A stretch of DNA of 64,000 nucleotides. Origin: CAVXNP01 sp963763305 (GTDB lineage: Bacteria > Pseudomonadota > Gammaproteobacteria > Xanthomonadales > Rhodanobacteraceae). Each line of letters opens with the position of its first letter. Position 1 is the stretch's first letter. Position numbers and translations under genes: made by a program. The stretch is from NCBI GenBank assembly GCA_963763305.1, contig CAVXNP010000001.1:992001-1056000 (forward strand). The letters run 5' to 3'. Below, piece by piece: positions 17,590 to 26,765 of this stretch. Below the pieces are notes generated by a model that saw only the letters and a program-made list of their open reading frames with translations, had not been told where the DNA came from and searched no databases.

Positions 17590-19035
17590 TCACGTGGCAG
17601 CCTCTACTCGCAGGTCCCTGACCTTGATGGTGTCGCCCTTCTTCGGATGGCTGCGGCCATCCACACGCACGAAGGAGATGCTGAGGGTGTCCAGCTGGGT
17701 CGGCCAGATACGCTTCAACGCCTCGGTCAGGGGGAATACGAATTGGACATCCGGCTTGGGCTGTCCCGCGCGCATCGCCTGCATGCCCTTGCCCTGCATC
17801 GCTACCCGCATCTGGGCCACGCCGATCTCGAAGGCGCCGATCATGCCCAGCAGGTACGTGCGCTCCGGCTGGTTCAGGCCCGCGCGATCGGGCAGGTTGA
17901 CGTAGATCTTGTAGAAGTGGCCGCCCTTGGAGCCCAAGGCGGTGAGCCGAACACCGTCCAGAACCAGGCGAAGCGGGTCCGGCGACGACGAGGTCGCAGC
18001 CTGGGGCTCGAGCAACAGTGAGCGCACCCGATTGGCGTCCTGCCCGGACAGAGCCACGTCAACGCTGACGGAGCGCTCGTCCAGCACGAACGGCATCGAT
18101 GCACCCAGGGACGTGCCACCCGCGCTCGCCGGCTTGAGGGGTAGCGCACCGATCCGTGCGAGCGAGGATAATGTCGAGGCGGTCGGTGTCGAGGGCGTCG
18201 AACTCGCCGGTGGCGGCTCGGGCACTGGAATCGCCGAGGGCATGTTCTGGTCGTCGTACGCGTACTGCAGGTGATTTGAAGGCACCCTCGTCCAGACGCG
18301 CGGGATCGTCGGCATGGCGTCGCCATATCCGAAGTCACCCTGCCAGTACGGCTTGTACCAGCTGGGCATGCGCCTTCCGTCGCCCGCCATGACCCAGGCG
18401 AGCCACAGCCTGTCGATGTTCGCGTGGTGCACCCAGAACAGCGGATCCCTCGGCGAGATGGCGACGTCTCCCATCGCGCCGCCAATCAGGTTGTGGACCG
18501 GATTGTGGGGCTGGGTTTCCAGGGCCGTCTCGAATGCGTTCACCGCCCCGCGCTTGAAGTTGGTGACCGTATCGGCAAAGGGATCCAGACTGAGTGCGCC
18601 GGATACATCGTCACCGGTGCGCTCTTTGCGCCACAGCGGCGACGATGTATCGAGGAACTCCTGCGGCACCTTCGGATCGGTGTAGTAATCCCAGTACGGC
18701 AGTACCAGGCTGCTGTCACCGGACACCTCTCGCAGGCAACTCTCGAAGCTGTAGATGAAACCGCGGTGCCAGGCGAGAAAGTACGGCTTGCCGTGCGGGC
18801 AGAAGTTCTCGTGGACGTGGACCCAGTAGCCCCAGCTCAGCGGGCTGGTGGTGTCGCGGTTCGCGCGCATCTTGCCGACTGCATCGACAAACGAGGCGAA
18901 CGAGGGTGAGGTGCAGAACGTGGGCCAGCTGGGCCGGATCCGCAGGCTCGAGTCGGCCGACCTGACCAGCCCCGGCACCAGTGGCAACAAAGCGATCGAA
19001 GCCGTCGACTGAAGAAAACGCCTTCTCGAAATCAT
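17590..19035 (-). CDS. tyrosinase-family copper oxidase, Tat-exported
   Basis: A 481-residue protein with a twin-arginine leader (SRRRFLQS then a hydrophobic stretch). The type-3 copper site is visible: CuA histidines at about 73/75, 81 and 90 (HGKPYFLAWHR), and CuB at about 177, 181 and 203-204 (PHNPVHN, then DPLFWVHHANIDRLW). The family oxidises phenols with oxygen. The C-terminal 200 residues form an extra domain. The start at 19035 has AGGAGG upstream; a longer frame from 19089 lacks a site. It stands alone between beta-helix genes. Oxidation of phenolics, melanin-like pigment formation or cross-linking of the matrix are possible roles, none shown. Confidence 0.85.
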   Translation of the reverse strand: MISRRRFLQSTASIALLPLVPGLVRSADSSLRIRPSWPTFCTSPSFASFVDAVGKMRANRDTTSPLSWGYWVHVHENFCPHGKPYFLAWHRGFIYSFESCLREVSGDSSLVLPYWDYYTDPKVPQEFLDTSSPLWRKERTGDDVSGALSLDPFADTVTNFKRGAVNAFETALETQPHNPVHNLIGGAMGDVAISPRDPLFWVHHANIDRLWLAWVMAGDGRRMPSWYKPYWQGDFGYGDAMPTIPRVWTRVPSNHLQYAYDDQNMPSAIPVPEPPPASSTPSTPTASTLSSLARIGALPLKPASAGGTSLGASMPFVLDERSVSVDVALSGQDANRVRSLLLEPQAATSSSPDPLRLVLDGVRLTALGSKGGHFYKIYVNLPDRAGLNQPERTYLLGMIGAFEIGVAQMRVAMQGKGMQAMRAGQPKPDVQFVFPLTEALKRIWPTQLDTLSISFVRVDGRSHPKKGDTIKVRDLRVEAAT

Positions 19036-19595
19036 GATGTCCTCCTGGCCTCGCAGATCGACACGCGGGCTTCCCGGCTCCGCGCGCACGGAGCCGGCGA
19101 GACCTCATGCAGGTAATTCCAACTTCGGTACGGCCAGTGCCGGTACCGGTAGCGCCGCTTCAACCATCGATCGGCGCCGTTCAGTGGACAGCCACGGTGG
19201 TGAAAGCCGGGTATAGGCAGCGTGCCGATGATGGGCATCGACCCCGGCCCAAATGACGCCAGATTCCCCGGTGTCATTCGTCACGGTTCCCTTCGGGCGT
19301 GCCCCTCTGTGTCAGCCGCCAGTGCGATGACTCACCAGCCCCGCAACCGTGTGCACCATTACCGCGTCGCCCGCGCTTCTTCGCGACCCCCTGCGTGCCC
19401 TCTTGCCCCTGTCCGACTTGAAGCCACGCCACCAGGCAACGATCCGCACGCCGATGGGGCTGCCGTGCCGAGGTGGTCCGGCGGAGGACACGCTCCGCCC
19501 TTTGGTCATCGCAGGTGCCGCAGGCGGAACCGAGCATCCCGATCCCTTTGGCCCGCCGTCGTGCGCATGGCGAATTACGGATATTTCACCTGCAC
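19036..19595. other. divergent intergenic region
   Basis: About 560 bases between the tyrosinase gene and beta-helix gene 2, presumably holding both promoters. I could not pick convincing -35/-10 boxes and see no gene. Confidence 0.4.
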
Positions 19596-19688
19596 ATGAA
19601 CGGAACCCAATGGCTGAGCTTGTTAGCTTGCGTGAAGGGCATGCATTCTCCGCGTCACTCCAACCCTGACGAACGAGCCAACCCCCTG
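19596..19688 (+). repeat. conserved 93-base leader of beta-helix gene 2
   Basis: From an ATG at 19596 to the chosen start at 19689. It aligns without gaps to 21306-21398 in front of beta-helix gene 3, sharing GAGCTTGTTAGC, CATGCAT and CCAACCCCCTGATG. It is either a 5' untranslated leader or an N-terminal extension of 31 codons. Confidence 0.45.
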
Positions 19689-20840
19689 ATGATCAATCCA
19701 CACGACAACCAGTTTCCGGCACAGCGGGCCACCGCCAAGCGCGCCTTTCGCACGAAGACCCTGATGATTGCGGCGTCGCTGGCCCTGTCTGCCGTGGCAC
19801 TCCCTGCCGCCGCCGCTTCCTGGTGGGACGCGACCCCGAATATCTCGGTTGGATCGACCACCATCAATGTCAAGAACAAGGGCGCGCTTGGCAACGGTTC
19901 GCATGACGACACCGCCGCCATCCAGGCCGCCATCAACGCGCTGCCCACCGCCGGTGGCACCGTCTACATCCCGGCCGGTCGCTACATGATCAATGCACTG
20001 AAGCCGCTGACCCTGCATTCGCATACCCGGTTGAAGCTCGACCCGACTGCCGAGCTGGCAGTGATCCCCAATGGCGCGAGCCGCTACTGGGTCGTCAAGG
20101 TAACGAATGCCAGCAACGTCGAGATCGTCGGCGGCAAGATCACGGGTGACCGCGCCAGACACAAGGGCAGCTCCGGCGAATGGGGCTACGGCATCAACAT
20201 CTCCGGTTCGCGGAACGTGCTCGTCCACAACGTGTCGTTGTCGGAATTCTGGGGTGACGGCATGTGGATTGGCGCTACCGGAAAGGGCAGCCGGCTCAAC
20301 CGCTCGAACTACGTGACGGTCGACAATGTGACCTCGTCGCATAACCGACGCCAGGGCCTGTCGATCGGTCCGGCCCAGCACGTCTACATCGTCAACAGCA
20401 CCTTCAAGAATACCCAGGGCACGTTGCCGGAGGCGGGCATCGACATCGAGCCGCAGGACCAGGGTCCGGTCGACACCGTGCGCCTGGAGAACAACACGTT
20501 CTCGGGCAACAACGGCAACGGCATCGAGCTGCACTACAACGTATCGGGCATCGCCATAACGGGTAACACCCTCACGGGCAACCGTGGCTTCGGCATGCTG
20601 GCCATTGGCCCGGCGCAACTGGACGTGGGAGGCAACCATGCCACGCGCAATGGGCTCGCCGGCGTGGGCATGAGCGGAAAGACGCACAACTCGTCCGCAC
20701 ACAACAACACGCTCCAATACAACAGCACCCGCTACATTTCCCCCAGTCGCAGCGGTGGCGGGACCAGCCGCGACATCCAGATCGGCAAGAAAACCTACGC
20801 CATCACCCAGTCCAACAACACGCTCAGCCCCAAGGGCTAG
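19689..20840 (+). CDS. secreted right-handed beta-helix protein 2
   Basis: A 383-residue exported protein, very close to the one at 21399. The signal peptide has a basic region (KRAFRTK), a hydrophobic core and an AAA-A cleavage region. The mature protein begins with NVKNKGALGNGSHDDTAAI and GGTVYIPAGRYMI (pectate-lyase-superfamily entry block), then solenoid turns such as NNTFSGNNGNGIEL and GNTLTGNRGFGM. The start at 19689 gives a signal peptide of the same length as beta-helix protein 1; the ATG at 19596 would give an unusually long pre-region. No true Shine-Dalgarno is seen at either. A terminator follows at 20889. Confidence 0.8.
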   Translation: MINPHDNQFPAQRATAKRAFRTKTLMIAASLALSAVALPAAAASWWDATPNISVGSTTINVKNKGALGNGSHDDTAAIQAAINALPTAGGTVYIPAGRYMINALKPLTLHSHTRLKLDPTAELAVIPNGASRYWVVKVTNASNVEIVGGKITGDRARHKGSSGEWGYGINISGSRNVLVHNVSLSEFWGDGMWIGATGKGSRLNRSNYVTVDNVTSSHNRRQGLSIGPAQHVYIVNSTFKNTQGTLPEAGIDIEPQDQGPVDTVRLENNTFSGNNGNGIELHYNVSGIAITGNTLTGNRGFGMLAIGPAQLDVGGNHATRNGLAGVGMSGKTHNSSAHNNTLQYNSTRYISPSRSGGGTSRDIQIGKKTYAITQSNNTLSPKG

Positions 20841-20888
20841 CAGGCGCGCCGCGGGCAGCCATCCGGCTGTCGCGTGAACACAAGAACC

Positions 20889-20923
20889 GGCGCTGGGGCA
20901 GTCACCTGCCCCAGCGCCTTTTT
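20889..20923 (+). terminator. intrinsic terminator of beta-helix gene 2
   Basis: A 13-base stem, GGCGCTGGGGCAG with its reverse complement, and a TCAC loop, followed directly by TTTTT. A strong rho-independent terminator 48 bases past the stop. Confidence 0.9.
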
Positions 20924-21305
20924 GTCCTGGCGTGCCACGAAGCCTCGCCGGCGATGGAGCACCGCCAGCCCGCTCACGGAGGACGCACCTGACCCGCTGC
21001 CCGCGTCAAGCCCGCGCGCAACGCTTCCGCGCGTCAGCGCCGCTCGTGTCAGCGATGGGCGTGATCATCGAGTGATGGAGCCCACCATCGCCGAGGTGCC
21101 CGCGCAACAGCGTTGATGTCCCCGGTGGGCGGCCCTTCCTCGTACCGGTCGGTCCCAAGGCCTCGCAGCGCTCTGCGCATCGGCGCGAGAGGACACGAAT
21201 GCCCCGCTCGTCCACGTGTGCTGACAGTGGCCTGAGCGCGCGATCAAAGGCGGCCGTCGGGCGTCACTTTTGTATGGGCCGTGCTTACATCTTTTTCACG
21301 GCAAC
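20924..21305. other. intergenic region between beta-helix genes 2 and 3
   Basis: About 380 bases with no gene; it must carry the promoter of beta-helix gene 3, since a strong terminator precedes it. Confidence 0.4.
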
Positions 21306-21398
21306 ATGAACAAATCGCAATGGTCGAGCTTGTTAGCAAAGCTGAAGGTCATGCATGGTTTGTGTCACATCCACGTGACGAGAGGAACCAACCCCCTG
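21306..21398 (+). repeat. conserved 93-base leader of beta-helix gene 3
   Basis: Same length as, and ungapped against, the leader at 19596-19688. Both are preceded by a TTTCAC stretch about 10 bases before the first ATG, so similarity extends upstream of any coding start. Confidence 0.45.
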
Positions 21399-22553
21399 AT
21401 GTTGAACCAACACGACAACCTGTTCCCGGCGCAGCCGACCACCACCAAGCACACATTCCGCAAGAAGCCCTTGATGATGGCTGTCGCGTCGCTGGCACTG
21501 TCTGCCGTGGCACTTCCTGCTGCTGCCTCCTCCTGGTGGAACGCGACACCGCACGTATCGATCGGTTCGCGCACCATCAACGTCAAGAACAAGGGCGCCC
21601 GTGGCAACGGTCGTCACAACGACACCGCCGCCATCCAGGCCGCCATCGACGCCCTGCCCTCCGGCGGCGGCACGGTCTACATCCCGGCCGGTCGCTACAT
21701 GATCAACGCACTGAAGCCCCTCACCCTGCGTTCGCATACCCGGTTGAAGCTCGACCCAAGTGCCGAACTGCGGGTGATTCCCAATGGCGCCAGCCGTTAC
21801 TGGGTCGTCAAGGTAAGAAACGTCAACAACGTCGAGATCGTCGGCGGCCGGATGACCGGTGACCGCGCCAGGCACAGGGGAAGCTCCGGCGAGTGGGGCT
21901 ACGGCATCAACATCTCCGGTTCCCGGAATGTATTTGTCCATAACGTATCGTTGTCCGAATTCTGGGGCGACGGCATGTGGATCGGCGCCATCGGCAAGGG
22001 CCGCCGCCTCAACCGCTCGAACTACGTGACGCTCAACCATGTGACCTCGTCGCACAACCGTCGCCAGGGCCTTTCCATCGGCCCGTCCCAGCACGTCTAC
22101 ATCGTCAACAGCACCTTCAAGAACACCCAGGGCACGCTTCCCGAGGCGGGCATCGACATCGAGCCGCAGGATCAGGGCCCGGTCGACACCGTGCGCCTGG
22201 AGAAGAACACATTCTCTGGCAACCACGGCAACGGCATCGAGCTGCACTACAACATCTCCGGCATTGCCATCAACCACAACAACCTTACCGGCAACCGCGG
22301 CTTCGGCATGCTGGCCATTGGCGCCAAACAGCTGAACGTCGGCGGCAATCACGCCGCACGGAACGGACTGGCGGGCGTGGGCATAAGCGGAAGGACGCAC
22401 AATTCGTCCATCCACAACAACACGCTTCAATACAACAGCACCCGTTACATCTCGCCCACGCGCAGCGGCGGCGGCAGCAACCGCGACATCCAGGTCCGCA
22501 AGAAGACCTACTCGATCTCTTTGTCCCGCAACACGCTTACGCCCAAGAGGTAA
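21399..22553 (+). CDS. secreted right-handed beta-helix protein 3
   Basis: A 384-residue near-duplicate of the preceding gene. It has a Sec signal peptide (TFRKK, hydrophobic core, ALPAAAS), entry block NVKNKGARGNGRHNDTAAI and GGTVYIPAGRYMI, and solenoid turns HNNLTGNRGFGM. It differs mainly by surface residues, many changed to arginine, lysine or histidine (for example RGNGRHN for LGNGSHD), making this copy more basic. It has its own terminator at 22603. A role in trimming or modifying the secreted glycan is inferred from the family and location. Confidence 0.8.
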   Translation: MLNQHDNLFPAQPTTTKHTFRKKPLMMAVASLALSAVALPAAASSWWNATPHVSIGSRTINVKNKGARGNGRHNDTAAIQAAIDALPSGGGTVYIPAGRYMINALKPLTLRSHTRLKLDPSAELRVIPNGASRYWVVKVRNVNNVEIVGGRMTGDRARHRGSSGEWGYGINISGSRNVFVHNVSLSEFWGDGMWIGAIGKGRRLNRSNYVTLNHVTSSHNRRQGLSIGPSQHVYIVNSTFKNTQGTLPEAGIDIEPQDQGPVDTVRLEKNTFSGNHGNGIELHYNISGIAINHNNLTGNRGFGMLAIGAKQLNVGGNHAARNGLAGVGISGRTHNSSIHNNTLQYNSTRYISPTRSGGGSNRDIQVRKKTYSISLSRNTLTPKR

Positions 22554-22602
22554 TCAGAACCGCACGAGCAGCCACGCGGCTGCCGCATCAACGCAAGACC
22601 TG

Positions 22603-22634
22603 GCGCCGGGCAGATATCTGCCCGGCGCTTTTTT
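22603..22634 (+). terminator. intrinsic terminator of beta-helix gene 3
   Basis: An 11-base stem, GCGCCGGGCAG with its reverse complement, loop ATAT, then TTTTTT. It separates this gene from the convergent glycosyltransferase ending at 22670. Confidence 0.9.
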
Positions 22635-22669
22635 CTGTCTGGTCGGTGCTTCCTTCTTGCCGACCGATG

Positions 22670-23840
22670 TCACGAAACCGAGCCGGCCAGCGAACCGCGC
22701 GGCGCGTCCGTACCGAGCAGTCGCCTGTACACGTCCAGCGTGTGCTGGATGACTGCACGCTCGTCGAACTCGCCCAGGGCCTTCTCGTGCGCCCTTGCAC
22801 CAAGTCGCCGCAGAAGCTCCCGATCGTCGTCGAGCCGCGCGATCAGGTCGGCCAGCGCAGCGGCATCGCGCGCCGGCACCACCAACCCGTCCTCGCCGTG
22901 CGACGTCACCACCTCGCGACAGCCCGGCTGGTCGGTGGTGATCAGTGCGATGCCTGCCGCAGCAGCCTCGATCAGGCTCTTCGGCACGCCCTCGCGGTAA
23001 TAGCTCGGCAGGGCCATGACATCGATGGTGCCAAGCAACGCCGGCATGTCCTCGACATGCCCCAACCAGGTGATCGTGCCATCGTCGGCCCAGCGCCTGA
23101 CCTGCTCCTCCTTCACCGAGCGGGGGTTGCCCGGATCGGGGACCCCTGCAAGCAGGAATTCGATCTGTCGGCCCTGCGCCCTGAGCTGCCTGGCGGCCTC
23201 CACGTATTCGCCGATCCCCTTCTCCCACAGCAGGCGGGCGGCCAACAACACGCGCAGGCGTCCGTTACGGACTGACATCGAGGTGGGCCTGAAGCGCGAC
23301 GTGTCCACGCCAGAACTGCGGATGACATGGATCCGATCACTCGAGACGAGCCGCGAGCGACGGAAGATATCCGCGTCATCGGGATTCTGGAGGATCAGCA
23401 ACGCAGCGTCTATGGTCGAGCGTTCCACGCATCAGCGCTTGCACCAGTGGACGCAGGCAGCGTGCCTTGATGCTGTTGCTGGTAAATACGTAACCCATCC
23501 CCGCCACCGCATTGACCGTAGCGGGCACGCCGGCCATACGCGCGGCTGCGCCGCCGTACACCGCGCATTTGACGGTGAAATTGTGCAGCAGATCCGGCTT
23601 CTCTCGGCCCAGGATTCGCACCAGGTGCCTGAGCGTCACCGCCTCGCGAATCGGGTTCAGGCTGGCCCTGTCCATCGGCAGGGTGATCCAGCGAAAGCCG
23701 TGAGCGGCAAAACGCGGCCCGAACGGGCCCGGTGGCGACAGCATCACCACCTCGTGGCCGTCAGCCTGCAGTTGCTGCGCCGTCGACAGACGGAAGTTGT
23801 ACAGATACCAGTCGGTGTTGGCGTAGAAGACGAATTTCAT
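22670..23840 (-). pseudogene. family 4 glycosyltransferase, frameshifted
   Basis: Two overlapping frames together make one GT-B enzyme of about 390 residues. The N-terminal half starts MKFVFYANTDWYLYNFR at 23840 (AGGA upstream) and carries the acceptor-side block LLHNFTVKCAVYGG. The C-terminal half has the donor-side QNPDDADIF, LAARLLWEKGIGEYVEAA and the E-x7-E-like PSYYREGVPKSLIEAAA. The switch lies at about 23425-23435. The summed length is one base over a multiple of three, so a single insertion explains it. It is the last gene of the wzb operon, 46 bases after the broken beta-helix gene. Either real loss or a base-call error. Confidence 0.8.
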
Positions 23841-23886
23841 CGCTGAATCCTTTTGCTTTGGCCGCCTCGGACCACGCATCGTTGCG

Positions 23887-24986
23887 CTAGAACGAATTGC
23901 CCGAGACGCGCACGTTCGAAGTCTTCTCGCCGACGAGCAGCTGCGCCGGGTGCGGGCCTCCCGCCTGATCGGAGATCAGCGCCTTGAGCTTGCGGCGAAG
24001 CGAGCGCGTGCTGTTGGACGATAAGGTGTTGCCAGTGACTTTCACGTCACTGGTGTGGCCGCCGAGCTTGACCCCGTTCAAGCCATTGCCGGTGATGGTG
24101 TTGTCATCGACCCACAGGTCGTTCATCTGCACCGCCAGCACCCCATAGCCAGCGTTGTCGCGGATCGTGCATTGGCGGATGACCAGCGCCCGACACGCTA
24201 TGGTGGATCTCCACGCCGCAGCCTTTGTTGCCCGCCATCGTGCAGCGCTGGATGAGGACGTCGCGGGTCGTTCCCCTGCCCCATCGGTTCCAGGTCGATA
24301 CCCGATTCCGGCGCAGTTCCATGCGTACCGGTGAAGGTACTATCGAGAATCCGCACGCGCTTGCACGGACCCAGCGACAGGCCCTGCCGCCGGTTGTTGC
24401 TGCACACCACGTTTTGCAGCGTAACGTCGGTGGACAGATCCGCATTCGCGCCCCTTCCGAATGCGCCGATCCAGATACCGTCGCCCCAGCAGTCGGAGAT
24501 ACGGGTCCCGGTTACGGTCACATTGCGTGAGGCCTGGATGTTGAGGCCGTAGCCCCACTCCCCCTTGCTGCCCCTGTGCTGGTCGCGCTCACCCACGATC
24601 CGGCCACCGACGATCTGTACGTTTTCCACCCGCCAGACCTTGACGACGTGGTAGCGCTTGAGTGCATTGGGCAAGGCGATCAAGCTCGCGTCCACGGCCA
24701 TCTCCAGCCGGACATTGGAGCGGAGGATGACCGCGCGGGCGGCATCGATCATGTACTTGCCCGCGGGCACGCGTACGGTGCCGCCCGTGGCCGGAAGCGC
24801 ATTGATGGCTTCCTGGAAAGCGGAGGTATCGTCGCTTCTGCCGTCCCCGCGAGCGCCTTTGTCGCGCACGTTGATGATCGTGCCTGCAGTCACGGCTCGC
24901 GCCAGCGGCGTCAGCAGTGCGGCTGCGGTGACCGCCAGCGTACGGCGCAGGAATACGCGGCGCGCGACCGGGTCGGTCCCGCTCAT
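23887..24986 (-). pseudogene. Tat-exported right-handed beta-helix protein 4, doubly frameshifted
   Basis: A fourth, more diverged member of the beta-helix family, with a twin-arginine leader (ARRVFLRRTLAV). It has the entry block NVRDKGARGDGRSDDTSAF and GGTVRVPAGKYMI, and the familiar CSNNRRQGLSLGP turn. The frame is lost after EPMGQG at about 24273-24276, a run of four C/G, and again at about 24190. Deleting one base at each point restores TTRDVLIQRCTMAGN and LVIRQCTIRDN and gives about 366 residues. The ATG at 24986 overlaps the upstream stop by four bases (ATGA) and has GGAGGG, so it is coupled to the asparagine-synthase-like gene. Confidence 0.8.
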
Positions 24987-26518
24987 GGCTCCCTCCCCGC
25001 CATCGGTGTCGCGGGACCGGCGCGACTGAGCAGCCACGGCAAGGTGATAGCGAGCAGATAGAACTTGGAGGCGAAGAACTTGTTGCCCATGCGGCCGCGA
25101 TGCGCCCGCAGCCAAGGGGCCGCACCGGGAAGCATGGCCTCCGCCTCTACCGCGAAGGCATACACCTGATCGAAGCGCTCCGCTGCCAGCCCGCACAAGT
25201 CGAAGCGGAAGCACCCCTTGGCGCTGACGTAGGGCAGCTCGCCGAAATGGCGCGCGATATGCTTGCGCACCAGCGGCTTGTTCTGCCCTTCGCGGTCAAT
25301 CAGGTGCGCATCGGGCACTTCGCGATACACCCACTCGCTCAACTGCCCATCGCAGAAGGGGTAGGCCTGGCGCAAGCCCAGCGCGCTGGTCGTGTACTGC
25401 CCCTTCGGGAATCCCGCTGCCGCCTCGGCGATGGCCAGCGTGACCCGCTTGCGCGCTTCGGTCGTGCGGGCTTCTGCCAGCTCTTCCTGGAATACGCGAA
25501 GACGCTGGCGAGACTGCGCCGCTACCGGACGACCGAGCAGGCGATCAACCTCGGCGTCGTTGAAGCGCGAGCCGGGGAAGTAGCGCTCGAACCGGTCCAT
25601 TCCCAGCGTTGCCAGGAGAAAACATGCGATGAAACTGCGGCTGACGGGACCGGCCTGGAAAAGTGCTGGTGGAAGCCGCAGCCCTCGCGCCATCCCGAAC
25701 AGCATGCGCCGGCGTGCATCCACCGGCGTTCCGAAGTAGATGTCCGAGCCAAGCCCGTCGATGATGCCGTCGCCGCCGACCTGTGCGACCTCGGTGCTGA
25801 GATCGGCATACGACAGCAGGGCGAAGTCGGCCGACAACAATGGCAGGCGAGGCACCATCGCCAGATAACGGTCGTAGGCGCGCGCAGGCTTGCACACCAG
25901 CGCTTCGTGGCGAAGCCCGAGTTGGCGCGCAACGGCACGCGCCGAGGCCACCTCGTCTTCCTCGCGCCCGCCAAGGTACGTCAGGCAACACGTGTCGGGC
26001 CGGGTTTCGGCTACTGCGATCGCCAGTGAAGTGGAATCCTTGCCTCCGCTCTGCAGCAGCCAGGGCGCGCTCATGCCTGCAGTCGATCTCGTAACCGCCT
26101 CGCAAAGCAGCCGGTGGTACGACTGAAGCAACTTGTCCTCGTCCACATCCTGCTCGGCAGGACGCGCTGGTGCCGGCGACGATCTGTAGGCGAAGCGATA
26201 TTCGGGCGCTCCATGCAGATCAAGCTCGGGATCGAAACCCAGGGCGGCCACCTTGACGTCCCGGTAGATCGAATGAGGGGGATAGACGAAAGCATTGCGC
26301 AACAGATCGGCGATCGAAACCGGATCCAGCTGCCCGCCCCCAACCTCCCGGAGCGGCGTGAAATCCACCTCGCCGCGGTACGGCGACGTGCTTAGCTTGA
26401 TGCGAGGACTGACGTCCCGCAGTGCAACAGGGGAAACGGGCATGGTATCGGTTTCGTTTGCTGGCCCCGGTGGCGGCGGGCAGGTGGCTGGACCCGGCAT
26501 TGCAGGAGTCGACCTCAT
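24983..26518 (-). CDS. asparagine-synthase-like ATP-pyrophosphatase
   Basis: A 511-residue protein with the PP-loop LLQSGGKDSTSLA at about 152-164 of an asparagine synthase C-terminal domain, and a later YPFCDGQLSEWV block. The first residues are proline-rich and there is no N-terminal Cys2 glutaminase domain as in AsnB. An ammonia-dependent or substrate-amine-dependent amidation is therefore more likely than normal asparagine synthesis. In glycan clusters such proteins are thought to amidate uronic acids or amino acid decorations; that is inference here. The ATG at 26518 has GGGAG upstream. A 247-base gap separates it from the polymerase gene upstream. Confidence 0.75.
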   Translation of the reverse strand: MRSTPAMPGPATCPPPPGPANETDTMPVSPVALRDVSPRIKLSTSPYRGEVDFTPLREVGGGQLDPVSIADLLRNAFVYPPHSIYRDVKVAALGFDPELDLHGAPEYRFAYRSSPAPARPAEQDVDEDKLLQSYHRLLCEAVTRSTAGMSAPWLLQSGGKDSTSLAIAVAETRPDTCCLTYLGGREEDEVASARAVARQLGLRHEALVCKPARAYDRYLAMVPRLPLLSADFALLSYADLSTEVAQVGGDGIIDGLGSDIYFGTPVDARRRMLFGMARGLRLPPALFQAGPVSRSFIACFLLATLGMDRFERYFPGSRFNDAEVDRLLGRPVAAQSRQRLRVFQEELAEARTTEARKRVTLAIAEAAAGFPKGQYTTSALGLRQAYPFCDGQLSEWVYREVPDAHLIDREGQNKPLVRKHIARHFGELPYVSAKGCFRFDLCGLAAERFDQVYAFAVEAEAMLPGAAPWLRAHRGRMGNKFFASKFYLLAITLPWLLSRAGPATPMAGREP

Positions 26519-26765
26519 GGCGCGTTCTCCCTCGTCGGGCGGACCGTCGCAACAGATACCAGCGACTGCGCAAATGGCGGGTGAAATGGCGTCGCATATG
26601 CGGGTCCGGCCGCAGCGTATTCGGCCGAATCGGGCCGACTTCCGGACGGACGCCGGCTGCAGCCAGCCCTGTGCTCAGGTGACAATTCGGCGACGCCAGC
26701 TTGCTTGCCTGCGGCCGGCACGGCGCGCGCGCCCGGGGTGAGGTTCGACGACTGCGACGGTCGCG

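Noticed and set aside
19623..20717. Long minus-strand frames opposite beta-helix genes 2 and 3 (also 21333-22430)
   Set aside because: Both simply mirror the duplicated plus-strand genes, so their mutual similarity is a by-product.
26540..26560. Partial match to the sulfotransferase upstream element before the asparagine-synthase-like gene
   Set aside because: Only the GTCGCAACAG part matches; the two flanking blocks are absent.
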